From UBA4416 sp040389965 (GTDB lineage: Bacteria; Bacteroidota; Bacteroidia; B-17B0; Aurantibacillaceae), in NCBI GenBank assembly GCA_040389965.1, contig JAZJZF010000011.1, positions 1-64,000 of the forward strand: 64,000 bases of DNA. The letters are read 5' to 3'. Positions 37,919-46,221 of this stretch are shown here, in pieces; the first letter of the stretch is position 1; each line of letters starts with the position of its first letter. The notes under the pieces were generated by a model. It saw nothing but the letters and a program-made list of their open reading frames with translations, had not been told where the DNA came from and ran no database searches. Made by a program: the position numbers and the translations under genes.

Positions 37919-38752
37919 ATGAACATGAACATGAAAACAATTCTTATAGCCACCGATTTTTCGCCGGCTGCCACTAATGCTCTAATATATGGTGCGGGCA
38001 TTATAAAGCATTTGGATCTTAATGTCGTACTTATACATGCCGTAACACCTCCTTTAGGGCGCTATGATACACTTACTCCTAAAGCAGTAATTGATGAAGT
38101 GAAGAGGGCTTCGCTTATGACACTGGATGAACATAAAAAATTATTAATCGATCATATAGGATACGATCCCGGCATAAAAACGGAGGTGGAAGTTGGCCAT
38201 GCAGATGATGTGATACAAAGTATGGCTCATAAATACAAGGCTGATCTTGTTGTGATAGGTATAATAGGAGAATCGGGAACGGCAAAAAGAAAATCAATTG
38301 GAAGCAATACATTAAAGTTAGCGCATGCTCTGGAAGCCCCCCTTTTGGTCATTCCTGGAGACATAAGCTACCGTAACATCCATCGAATATCTTTTGCCTG
38401 CGATCCTGAAGAAATTGAGGATGACGCTTTCCGATATATTATTGAAACATTTTGTAAAACGTTTAATGCCTGGTTGGAAGTTGTACACATTAAAACAAAC
38501 CTGAAAAAAACAATAAAATCTCTTGTAGCAGGCTCTATGATGGAGCAAATTATAGAAAAAGTGGATCATACCGTAGTTACTTTATTTGATACGGATCCTG
38601 CAAATGCTTTGAAAGACTATTTTGCCCATAACAAAACCGATCTTATTATTATGGATCCGAAAGAACATACGCTTTTTGAAAAGATTTTTAACCAAAGTGT
38701 TACCCGGGAGCTTATTTTTTCGCTTAAAACACCGATGCTGATTATTCATTAA
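37919..38752 (+). CDS. Universal stress protein, tandem UspA domains
   Basis: The 277-residue cytoplasmic protein has two UspA domains: residues about 4-143, with ILIATDFSPAATNALIYG and the nucleotide-site-like VVIGIIGESG..IGSNT, and about 150-277 (degenerate, ending TPMLIIH). Several in-frame ATGs occur at the start (MNMNMKTIL), so the exact N-terminus is uncertain by a few residues. USPs support survival under hypoxia, starvation and other stress. It is one of three in this island. Confidence 0.87.
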   Translation: MNMNMKTILIATDFSPAATNALIYGAGIIKHLDLNVVLIHAVTPPLGRYDTLTPKAVIDEVKRASLMTLDEHKKLLIDHIGYDPGIKTEVEVGHADDVIQSMAHKYKADLVVIGIIGESGTAKRKSIGSNTLKLAHALEAPLLVIPGDISYRNIHRISFACDPEEIEDDAFRYIIETFCKTFNAWLEVVHIKTNLKKTIKSLVAGSMMEQIIEKVDHTVVTLFDTDPANALKDYFAHNKTDLIIMDPKEHTLFEKIFNQSVTRELIFSLKTPMLIIH

Positions 38753-38784
38753 GGTAGTACATTAAATATCAGCATCCACTTTAT

Positions 38785-38941
38785 TCATCCAGATATACCT
38801 TCGTAAAGGTTTAAATCCATCTCTTTCAAAATAGCATCAAGTTGTTTAGTTATTGCGCCAAAAACGCTTAATGACTTCTTGGTCTCATCACCGAAAATTA
38901 CTTTTTTCGCCGGAAGCTTTAGTTATAAAAATATCTTTCAT
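38785..38941 (-). pseudogene. Remnant of an ATP-cone domain gene, frameshifted and truncated
   Basis: An ATG at 38939-38941 begins MKDIFITKASGEK, then a run of six A shifts the frame. With five A the reading continues VIFGDETKKSLSVFGAIT and then KQLDAILKEMDLNLYEGIS, which follows the ATP-cone pattern (ITKxSGEKxxF, then KKSL, then LYEGIS). A stop at 38785-38787 ends it after about 50 residues, before the rest of the domain. ATP-cone proteins of unknown role occur in Bacteroidota. I read this as a decayed gene; an indel error in the assembly would explain the shift but not the early stop. Confidence 0.6.
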
Positions 38942-38997
38942 GTTTGTTACTATGCCTTTCTAAGCTTGTATTCTATTTCAAGAGATACGTGCCATCT

Positions 38998-39807
38998 TTA
39001 TACTACTTTTTTAATTCTTAAATTATATATCAGTAGCACAAAACTAAATACAGCAAGGAAAGCCATCATACATACAACCGCATAATTTGTAATCTCACCT
39101 CTCCAAATCATGAAAAGCGTTAACGTAATAATGGTTATATACATTAAGATGAAAAATGTCAGGAAAACAGGAGCTAAAATAAAAGCCAGCCTTTTTTTCT
39201 GTAATAACATAATTCCCGTGATAAAAATTCCGGGTAGCAAAAAGGATAAATCCAATACATGAACCGGGTTTGTAAGAAGGCCTGACTCTCCCACGCTAGC
39301 TGGCAAAGTGAAATTGATGGTAGCCGGAATAATTTCGGATAACCAGAAAATATAAAATAAAACCGGCATTATGAGGAAGTAAATTGCTATTATTTTAACA
39401 AGGGGCAAATTGATAGTACTTAAAACATGCCTGACTCTGTATGAATAAAAAAAATAGAATAATAAGTAAGTAGACAGGCTTAGGATGATACAATAAAGTA
39501 TAAAAAAAATATTAAAATGAATATCAAAACAATAGATCAGGTATGTATAAACGATGTATAGAAGACAGCCCGCCCAAAGCAAATGAGCATATGACTTTTT
39601 ATAGAATGAGAATAAGGATATAATTAGAAAAGAAGGAACAACTATAACCAGATTTATAAAATCCTGAGACCTGCACTGAGCTTGCCATTTTTCGCTTTCA
39701 ACTTCATACAAGTCCGGCAGAAAAAGGCCCGCAAAACTTGTCAGGAAAATTAAGATTGCTGTTATAAATGATAACATCAATATAATAGTTCTATATTTAT
39801 CTTTCAT
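38998..39807 (-). CDS. Seven-helix membrane protein of unknown function, candidate regulon member
   Basis: I start at the ATG giving MKDKYRTIILMLSFITAILI; an ATG 9 bp upstream is also possible. About seven transmembrane helices are separated by short loops, with no charged motif suggesting a transporter family. The promoter has the operator TGATTTTTATCA at 39877-39888 and TAAATTTG at 39824-39831, with the 45-bp spacing. Function unknown. Confidence 0.75.
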   Translation of the reverse strand: MKDKYRTIILMLSFITAILIFLTSFAGLFLPDLYEVESEKWQAQCRSQDFINLVIVVPSFLIISLFSFYKKSYAHLLWAGCLLYIVYTYLIYCFDIHFNIFFILYCIILSLSTYLLFYFFYSYRVRHVLSTINLPLVKIIAIYFLIMPVLFYIFWLSEIIPATINFTLPASVGESGLLTNPVHVLDLSFLLPGIFITGIMLLQKKRLAFILAPVFLTFFILMYITIITLTLFMIWRGEITNYAVVCMMAFLAVFSFVLLIYNLRIKKVV

Positions 39808-39823
39808 CTGTATCATACTACAA

Positions 39824-39888
39824 CAAATTTATAGGTAGTTGTGCCGGTAAAGTATGATAAATGCCTTACGGAAAGATGATTTTTATCA
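39824..39888 (-). promoter_or_regulatory. Crp/Fnr-type operator and -7 element, minus-strand promoter of the gene at 39807
   Basis: TGATTTTTATCA lies at 39877-39888. On the minus strand TAAATTTG lies at 39824-39831, an exact TAnnTTTG, with 45 bp between them. The start codon is 16 bp downstream of the -7 element. Confidence 0.75.
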
Positions 39889-39906
39889 GGTTTTATGATA
39901 AGAGGC

Positions 39907-40641
39907 CTAATTATAAAGCTGTTTCAGAAGTGTGATGATACCTGTGACGAAAATTAGTATGAGCACAACATATTTAAACTGCACCTGGGAAATAAACGTT
40001 AATATTTTTTTACCGATAAGAGTTCCGATAATACTCACTACGAGCAAAATTGGCACTAAATATAAGTCGTGTTTATGCATGTAACCGTTAGAGAAATAAA
40101 CGATGCTTCTGCTGAAATCTATTCCCAGGTCGATGATGGCGGATGTAGCAATAAAGACATCTTTCTCCAGATTAAAAGCCGCCAGCGTTAACCCCCTGAT
40201 AGCCCCTCCTGTTCCTAAAAGTCCCGCAGTAATACCGGATAAAGCTCCTCCACTGACAGAATTAAATACAGTTGGTTGTAATTTCAGATTTTTAAAGATC
40301 ATTAATACTACGCTAATACCCAGAAGAAAGACCGAAAGAGAAATTTCTAACAATTTACTATTACAGTACTTACTTAAAAAAGAACCCAGAACAACAAACA
40401 AAACAGCAGGTATGCCTATGTTAATAATGAGTTTTTTATCGAACCCTTTTCTAAACAAAGCAATTTTAGAAATATTGCTTGATAAATGAAACAAGGCTGT
40501 TATGCCAAGGACAGAGTGGAAATCGAAAAAAAAGCCGGCTATTGGTACAAAAAAAAGCGAAGAACCAAATCCTCCGATCGTTCCCAACACTTCAGCAAGA
40601 AGTGCTAATAAAACGAAATAAACTAATTTTTCTAACTCCAT
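39907..40641 (-). CDS. TSUP (TauE/SafE) family membrane transporter
   Basis: The 244-residue protein has about seven transmembrane helices with the family's repeated glycine-rich motif (EVLGTIGGFGSSLFFVPI and GITAGLLGTGGAIRGLTL). Members export sulfite or sulfonates, or import sulfur compounds; the substrate cannot be read. It is the last gene of the minus-strand mla run, 2 bp after a 45-codon small ORF. Confidence 0.87.
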   Translation of the reverse strand: MELEKLVYFVLLALLAEVLGTIGGFGSSLFFVPIAGFFFDFHSVLGITALFHLSSNISKIALFRKGFDKKLIINIGIPAVLFVVLGSFLSKYCNSKLLEISLSVFLLGISVVLMIFKNLKLQPTVFNSVSGGALSGITAGLLGTGGAIRGLTLAAFNLEKDVFIATSAIIDLGIDFSRSIVYFSNGYMHKHDLYLVPILLVVSIIGTLIGKKILTFISQVQFKYVVLILIFVTGIITLLKQLYN

Positions 40642-40643
40642 TG

Positions 40644-40781
40644 CTATCTGTTTTCGGGTGGCATGCCTTTTCCATGTTTGATAGCAAGCTTAATACTCTC
40701 AGGCATGTCGCGGCATTGACAATTTCTTTGATGTTCCAGATGCCAGGCTACTCTTTCCTCTAACGTAGCGTTTTTAGGCAT
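40644..40781 (-). CDS. 45-residue small protein with CxC motif
   Basis: An ATG at 40779-40781 opens MPKNATLEERVAWHLEHQRN, then CQCRDMPESIKLAIKHGK, stopping at 40644-40646. It ends 2 bp before the TSUP start and fills the space between that gene and the mlaD-like gene. The position in a tight operon and the His/Cys pattern (WHLEHQRNCQC) suggest a real metal-binding microprotein. No family is named. Confidence 0.55.
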   Translation of the reverse strand: MPKNATLEERVAWHLEHQRNCQCRDMPESIKLAIKHGKGMPPENR

Positions 40782-40803
40782 GATATGTTTTGAATGCCAT
40801 TCT

Positions 40804-41766
40804 TTATTTAAGTTCATTTTTCTCTTTAATTTTTTTGAAATATTTTTTAAATGGCCAGGAAGATCTTACTGCTTTTAGATCTTCATTAAGATTTCCCGCG
40901 GCTGTATCAATCCTTAATACTCCTTTATTGAGATGATAAATGAGTGTTGTGTCACTTAATAAAATACCTAAAGAGCCTTTTCCCTGTTTAAGTCGTTTAA
41001 CAATGTAGGAAATATCGCCTGTAATGATAGCAGCAGTATCGCTTACTTTTTGGAGATTTATAATAGTTTGATGTATTCCAGATGCAAACGAGGTATCTGT
41101 GATCAGGGCTCCAATACTACCTTTTCCGTTCTTTATATTGTCTGTTATTCCTTTTAAATTACCGGTTACAGAAAGGGCCTGATTACTCATCAATTTTATA
41201 TTCACTACTGATGTTTTCAGATTTCCTGCTACCACAGTATCCATCAGTAAACTCCATAGATTATTCTTACTATTAATTTTGTCTGTAATCATCCGTAGGT
41301 TAGAAGAAATTACCCTTACATTTTCATTTGTCGCATTTAAAGTTCGTAGCATTTCATCCTGCCCAACGGGATTTATAGTTGCCAACACATCATTTTCAAC
41401 AACACTGGAAGAAGGTAACGGATTGGAATTTATATTTATCAGTTTATTACCCATTAAGCCATCGGTGCCAACACTTGCTATCGCATTTTTTTTAATATAC
41501 GGCCGGATCTTTTTTTCTACTAACATAACCACATTTACTACTGAATCGCTTATGATATCAATAGATTCAATAGTACCAACATCGATCCCGGCAAATCGCA
41601 CATTATTACCCTTCATCAACCCGTTTACATTATGGAACCTGGCCGCTATTTTAAAAGTGCTTCCAAATAAATTTTGTTTGGTGCCGACAAAATAAAGTGC
41701 TGCAATCAGTAATAAAGTACCGATTGCGACAAATAAACCCAGTTTTGTATTTTTTGAATCCTGCAT
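40804..41766 (-). CDS. MlaD-like MCE-domain protein
   Basis: The 320-residue protein has an N-terminal transmembrane helix (about 9-27) and a single MCE domain (about 40-115: FHNVNGLMKGNNVRFAGIDVGTIESIDI). A long C-terminal helical region follows. In Mla-type systems it is the periplasmic lipid-binding subunit. It follows the ATPase (41776) and permease (42546) genes in one run. No MlaC or MlaB is adjacent. The phospholipid-transport role is by family. Confidence 0.9.
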   Translation of the reverse strand: MQDSKNTKLGLFVAIGTLLLIAALYFVGTKQNLFGSTFKIAARFHNVNGLMKGNNVRFAGIDVGTIESIDIISDSVVNVVMLVEKKIRPYIKKNAIASVGTDGLMGNKLININSNPLPSSSVVENDVLATINPVGQDEMLRTLNATNENVRVISSNLRMITDKINSKNNLWSLLMDTVVAGNLKTSVVNIKLMSNQALSVTGNLKGITDNIKNGKGSIGALITDTSFASGIHQTIINLQKVSDTAAIITGDISYIVKRLKQGKGSLGILLSDTTLIYHLNKGVLRIDTAAGNLNEDLKAVRSSWPFKKYFKKIKEKNELK

Positions 41767-41775
41767 TTTAATATT

Positions 41776-42549
41776 TTATTCGAAAAAAGGTTTAATTTTA
41801 ACATCGCCTGAATTTTTCAATCCTTCATAGTTCCCCTGAATGTTGCATTGCCCGTCAAGCAATAGCGCAATTCTATCTGAAGTAATCTTCACGCAATTCA
41901 TATCGTGAGAAATAATAATAGAAGACGTCTTATATTTTATAGCCAATTCCCGCATGAGGTTACTTATTTCAGTACCCGTTATAGGGTCGAGACCGGCAGT
42001 AGGCTCATCATATAAAATTATTTCCGGTTCAAGAATCAGAGTCCTTGCCAGGGCAATGCGTTTTTTCATTCCTCCTGAAAGTTCCGACGGACTGAGATCG
42101 ACCGTGTGCGAAAGCCCTACATTGGTAAGAGCTTCTATCACTTTTGCATTAACTTCTTCCTTCGAGAATTTTATACCATGTCTTCTTAAAGGAAATTCGA
42201 GATTTTCCCTAACGGTCATAGAATCATACAAAGCATTACTTTGAAAGAGAAAACCTACCTTAGTACGAATTGTATCGAGTTCATTCTGGTTCATATCCGG
42301 AATATTTTTTCCTAAAACTTTAACAATTCCTTTGTCTGGTTTAATGAGTCCTATAATACATTTTATCAATACCGATTTCCCGGAACCGGATTTCCCCAGA
42401 ACTACCAGATTTTCTCCCTTATTTAAATCCAGGCTAATATCTTTTAATACATGATTATTCCCGAATGATTTATAGACATTCATTAATCGTATGACAGGCT
42501 CATCTATAACGGGCTCTTTTTGAGGATATATATCGGGTTCTGTAATCAT
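41776..42549 (-). CDS. MlaF-like ABC transporter ATP-binding protein
   Basis: The 257-residue ATPase has Walker A (LGKSGSGKSVL), the signature LSGGMKKRIALARTL and Walker B (IILYDEPTAGLDP). The signature variant SGGMKKR is typical of Mla/Ttg2 ATPases. It overlaps the permease gene by 4 bases (42546-42549) and precedes the MCE gene by 9 bp. Confidence 0.92.
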   Translation of the reverse strand: MITEPDIYPQKEPVIDEPVIRLMNVYKSFGNNHVLKDISLDLNKGENLVVLGKSGSGKSVLIKCIIGLIKPDKGIVKVLGKNIPDMNQNELDTIRTKVGFLFQSNALYDSMTVRENLEFPLRRHGIKFSKEEVNAKVIEALTNVGLSHTVDLSPSELSGGMKKRIALARTLILEPEIILYDEPTAGLDPITGTEISNLMRELAIKYKTSSIIISHDMNCVKITSDRIALLLDGQCNIQGNYEGLKNSGDVKIKPFFE

Positions 42550-43313
42550 GTCAGTTTTAAAAGATCTGTTATCTGAACCGAAACCAGGTCTAGAATAAAT
42601 ACGAGAAGCGAAGAAATAACCACAGCCGAATTGGCCGAACGGCCAACACCTTCAGTTCCTTTATTGGAGTTATAACCTTTATAACAACCGATGAGGCCTA
42701 TAGCAAAACCAAAGAGAAAAGTTTTAGCAATGGAGGGTATTACATCGCCAAAAGACAGAGTATTGAACACCTGGTTCCAAAATAAATCCCAGCTTACCAC
42801 ACCTCTGATATTTGTGCCTAAGTATCCGCCGTATAGGGAAATGGTGTCGGCTAACACCACTAGGATCGGGATCATTAATGTGGTTGCAATAATCCTTGTT
42901 ACGATTAAATATTTAAATGGATTAGTGCCTGAGACCTCCATAGCATCAATCTGTTCTGTTACCTTCATGGAACCAAGTTCTGCGCCAATACCACTTCCGA
43001 TCTTGCCTGCGCAAATAAGGGCGGTTATTACCGGGACAATTTCACGAACCAATGAAACCGATACCATTTTAGGAAGCCAGGATTCGGCACCAAATTCAAC
43101 CAACGTTGGCCGTGATTGTATAGTAATGACCAAACCCATAATAAAGGCAGTAATAATAACCAATGGAACAGACTTGTAGCCGATATAATAGCATTGCCGC
43201 ATTAATTCAGAAAACTCATAGCGTGGCTTAAAGGCTTCTTTGAAAAACCTTACTGTAAACCTGGAAATATCGCCGGTTTCGGATAAAAAATTATTTAAAA
43301 GCTTGTTATTCAT
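42546..43313 (-). CDS. MlaE-like permease
   Basis: The 255-residue membrane protein has five or six helices and the family motifs GSGIGAELGSMKVTEQIDAMEV and TNPFKYLIVTRI. It forms the channel of an MCE-type lipid transporter with the MlaF- and MlaD-like products. It overlaps the upstream small membrane gene by 4 bases. Confidence 0.9.
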   Translation of the reverse strand: MNNKLLNNFLSETGDISRFTVRFFKEAFKPRYEFSELMRQCYYIGYKSVPLVIITAFIMGLVITIQSRPTLVEFGAESWLPKMVSVSLVREIVPVITALICAGKIGSGIGAELGSMKVTEQIDAMEVSGTNPFKYLIVTRIIATTLMIPILVVLADTISLYGGYLGTNIRGVVSWDLFWNQVFNTLSFGDVIPSIAKTFLFGFAIGLIGCYKGYNSNKGTEGVGRSANSAVVISSLLVFILDLVSVQITDLLKLT

Positions 43314-43516
43314 TTAATAGTTGATTTCATTTTTTTGATCCACAGATAAATGATCCATATAGATGTTATAATACAGAAACCTGTAATATATGGAAGATAG
43401 TCCTTTATGTATTCATCAAAGTATAGGCCAGCTATGATCCCGAAAGAGAAAATGCAAAATTTAAACAATATCAACTGTGCGTTGGTCCAGGTTGTACTTA
43501 TAAATAGAAATTTCAT
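43310..43516 (-). CDS. Small membrane protein (two helices)
   Basis: The 68-residue protein has two hydrophobic helices (about 14-35, 45-62) separated by an acidic loop (YFDEYIKDYLP). Its end overlaps the MlaE gene by 4 bases, so it is translated with it, and it starts 21 bp after the USP gene. Unknown function; it may be a subunit or helper of the Mla system. Confidence 0.7.
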   Translation of the reverse strand: MKFLFISTTWTNAQLILFKFCIFSFGIIAGLYFDEYIKDYLPYITGFCIITSIWIIYLWIKKMKSTIK

Positions 43517-43537
43517 ATCTGTTAATTTAAAATGTTA

Positions 43538-44341
43538 TTATTCGTGAATGGACATTACCGGGACTTTTGATGAAAAGGCTATTTTTTTTGTATTGGATTC
43601 CGAAAACAAATTATAAAATACCGAATGTTTTTTGCTAATGATAGCAATCAGATCTATATTTCCTGATACACAGTATTTATTTACACCGGCCTGAAGGTCA
43701 TTTGCTTTTATATTGTCAATCTTTAAATGTTTTCCATTTATACTAAGCGCATCTGTTACCGGATCAAAAATCTCATCTTCTGTTCTTACATGAAGGAGAC
43801 CTAATTTTGTTTTTGATTCTTGAATGAATTTCTGAAAACCTTTTAAAGAAGATTTAAGAAGCTTTTCGTGGTTATCTACTGTAAGTAATACTTTTGATAA
43901 TTGATGATTCTTATAGTTTGATGGAACAATGATCACAGGGGATTCTATTTTTCCTACAATGTCAACGCCATGGCTTCCGTATATGTATTTAGATATCCTG
44001 TTCTTGGCGGCTAATCCCATTACTGCAGCTTCTACCCGGTGGGCTTTGGTAAAAGCTTCTAATTCCTGCTTAAATGCCCCCGACGTTACAAAAGACTCAA
44101 TTTTAAGTTTTGGAAACTGGGTTTGCAGCTTGCTTACCAGTTTATGTGCATTTAATTGACTGGTTGTTCTTTTGCCACTGTATGAAATTAAATAAAGCCC
44201 CGTATTTGAATGAATAACAGGCGCATCAAACATATTAAAAATAGTAAGTTTGCAGTTAAGTTTATTTGCCAAAAACGCGGCGTATCTACAGGCATTATCG
44301 GAAGTTTCCGAATAATCCGTACAGGCAATAATTGTTTTCAT
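43538..44341 (-). CDS. Universal stress protein, tandem UspA domains
   Basis: The 267-residue protein has an N-terminal UspA domain (IIACTDYSETSDNACRYAAFL) and a second, less conserved domain. A short Gly-poor version of the nucleotide loop is present (AAVMGLAAKN...GSHGVDIVG). It lies 71 bp after the hsp20 stop with a terminator in between. It is followed by the small membrane and mla genes, so it is the likely first gene of that run. Confidence 0.85.
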   Translation of the reverse strand: MKTIIACTDYSETSDNACRYAAFLANKLNCKLTIFNMFDAPVIHSNTGLYLISYSGKRTTSQLNAHKLVSKLQTQFPKLKIESFVTSGAFKQELEAFTKAHRVEAAVMGLAAKNRISKYIYGSHGVDIVGKIESPVIIVPSNYKNHQLSKVLLTVDNHEKLLKSSLKGFQKFIQESKTKLGLLHVRTEDEIFDPVTDALSINGKHLKIDNIKANDLQAGVNKYCVSGNIDLIAIISKKHSVFYNLFSESNTKKIAFSSKVPVMSIHE

Positions 44342-44369
44342 AAATTATATTTTAATTACTTTAAAAAAT

Positions 44370-44400
44370 TAAGCCCAATCTGCTAGTTAGATTGGGCTTA
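44370..44400 (-). terminator. Rho-independent terminator after hsp20
   Basis: 12-bp perfect arms (TAAGCCCAATCT and complement) with a 7-nt loop are followed on the minus strand by ATTTTTTAAAG. It lies just after the hsp20 stop at 44413. Read-through could still feed the USP and mla genes, since no separate promoter was found for them. Confidence 0.85.
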
Positions 44401-44412
44401 ATTACATTGGCA

Positions 44413-44856
44413 TTAGGCCACTTTTATTTCTTTTTTCGAATGATGTTTAGCTTCTTCTTTTTTTGGAATACTAAGTTTTAAAATTCCATCGATATATTTT
44501 GCATCGATATGATCTGTATTCACATTTTGTGGAAGTGCAAATGAGCGGGAGAAAGAATTATAAGAGAATTCTTTTCTGGTAAAACGATGCTCCTTTTTAC
44601 TTTTTTCTTCTTCTCTTTCAGCGCTGATGATAAGGTTATTCCCTTCTATATGGATTTTAAATTCATGTTTTTTAAAGCCGGGAGCAGCAAACTCCACACT
44701 AAAGTCTTTCCCGGTCTCTTTAATGTTTACCGCAGGGATTGTATAGTCAAAACTCCTTGAAAACCAGTGTGGTTCTATAACCGGTTCACTATCAAAAAAA
44801 TCTGACAATACTGATGGAACTAAATTTCCGTTCTTATTTGTTTTTGCAGGTGTCAT
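44413..44856 (-). CDS. Small heat shock protein, Hsp20/alpha-crystallin family
   Basis: The 147-residue chaperone has an alpha-crystallin domain (about 40-135) with the strand pattern FSVEFAAPGFKKHEFKI..LIISAERE and RSFALPQNVNTDHIDAKYIDGILKLSIPK. It prevents aggregation in the cytoplasm. Its promoter at 44902-44966 has the shared operator. It is followed by a strong terminator. Confidence 0.95.
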   Translation of the reverse strand: MTPAKTNKNGNLVPSVLSDFFDSEPVIEPHWFSRSFDYTIPAVNIKETGKDFSVEFAAPGFKKHEFKIHIEGNNLIISAEREEEKSKKEHRFTRKEFSYNSFSRSFALPQNVNTDHIDAKYIDGILKLSIPKKEEAKHHSKKEIKVA

Positions 44857-44901
44857 GTTGTTAAGTTTTAAAGATTAAACATTTATTAGTTAATGGTGGT
44901 A

Positions 44902-44966
44902 TAAAATTATTATGGAAATAACTATATATAAATGAGTAAAATCAATTCTGCAATTGATTATTATCA
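44902..44966 (-). promoter_or_regulatory. Crp/Fnr-type operator and -7 element of hsp20
   Basis: TGATTATTATCA (44955-44966) is followed on the minus strand, after 45 bp, by TAATTTTA (44902-44909), one mismatch from TAnnTTTG. The operator lies inside the last codons of the upstream gene (44942-45337). The hsp20 ATG is 45 bp downstream of the -7 element. Confidence 0.65.
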
Positions 44967-45337
44967 GTTGCATCTATTTTACTGAGTTCTTCGCCCTGTT
45001 TATTTTGCTCTTCCAGTGTCCAGCTATCCGTTACAGTCGTTTCGAGCCAGGTTTTTCCTGATTTCCGGAATACCTGAACACCTAAACCATATACGCTGCC
45101 AAAATTCTGTTCCAGCTCAGCCACCGTCATACCAGGAACAATAGTAATTTCACCAGAATTGTGAATGGTCCTGCATTCACCTAAAGTTTTACTATCGTGT
45201 TTTATAAATTTCTTGGAGGTTGCACCACCCTTCGTATGAGGCTTCGAGAAAAACTCCAATTTAAGGTAGGGAAATAGCTGGTTGAAGTCTTCCTGTATAG
45301 CGAAAATCTTTCTATGGTCGTTAATAGTTACTTTCAT
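44942..45337 (-). CDS. Hypothetical protein near USP and hsp20
   Basis: The 131-residue cytoplasmic protein has no membrane segment. It contains VAELEQNFGSVYGLGVQVFR followed by KSGKTWLETTVTDSWTLEEQ. Its 3' end carries the operator of hsp20. It begins 48 bp after the USP gene. I do not know a function. Confidence 0.7.
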   Translation of the reverse strand: MKVTINDHRKIFAIQEDFNQLFPYLKLEFFSKPHTKGGATSKKFIKHDSKTLGECRTIHNSGEITIVPGMTVAELEQNFGSVYGLGVQVFRKSGKTWLETTVTDSWTLEEQNKQGEELSKIDATDNNQLQN

Positions 45338-45385
45338 TAGTTTATGTTATTTGTATATTTTTAGATTGATTTCGCTTGCATTCCT

Positions 45386-46203
45386 TTATTCGTGTAATGT
45401 AAGCAGAGGCACCTTTGTATGGAAAGCCATTTGTTTGGTATTGGGCTCACTGAAGACCCTTTTAAAAACAGAATGTTTTCTGGGGATCATAACAACCATG
45501 TCCATTTTTCTTTCGACAATAAATGTATTAATGCCGTCAATTACATTTTCGTTCTGTAAATAATGAAAAGAATGTTTTATATCAGCCAAAGAATTTTCTA
45601 ACTTATCATGATCTGAAACTGCTTCCGGAATTTTTGGCGAAGTTTCTGAATTGTCTACTACATTAAGAACATACACGTGGGAATTAAATAAATCAGCCAG
45701 TTGTTTTAAGGGCTTAAGAATAGAGTTATTCTCCGTTTCAATATAGTCGCATGCCAGTACAATTTTTTTAGGAGTTTTAAACCTCACATGCTCGTCAATA
45801 GCCATTACAGGGCAAGTTGATTCCTGCACCATCGATGTTGTAACACTTNNNNNNNNNNCCCCGCACCCTTCATTCCCATGACGATCATGTCTATGTTATG
45901 TCCTTTTGTAAAACGTATTATTTCTTCAACAGGAAAACCACATTTACAGATACATTCCGTTACTATGGCGCTACCATGCTTTATTTGAATGGTTCTTTCC
46001 GCTTTTTTTAAATTATCTAAAGCGTATTGTTCCAACTCTTTAAATTCAGGTATTGCTACCACAGCTTCCGTTGTAATAACCGGCACATGATAAGCATGGA
46101 ACAGGATTAATTTGGCATGAGTTACTCTGGCAATTTCAACGGCATAGTCTATCGCGTTATTCGATGCTTCAGAAAAATCTGTGGGAACAAGTAATGTTTT
46201 CAT
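45386..46203 (-). CDS. Universal stress protein, tandem UspA domains (broken by a scaffold gap)
   Basis: Two frames separated by 10 N form one protein. The first (LLVPTDFSEASNNAIDYAVE) ends at MGMKGAG, just where the nucleotide-binding loop begins. The second resumes at SVTTSMVQESTCPVMAID, the end of the first UspA domain, and runs through a second domain to PLLTLHE. About eight to ten residues are therefore missing at the gap. It lies 18 bp after the small membrane gene at 46222 and belongs to the doxX operon. Confidence 0.87.
45849..45858. other. Scaffold gap (10 N) inside a USP gene
   Basis: The gap removes part of the nucleotide-binding loop and puts the flanks out of frame. About 25-30 bases are expected from the family pattern GAG..GS. 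Confidence 0.9.
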
Positions 46204-46221
46204 TTGCCTGAAGTTTTAAGG

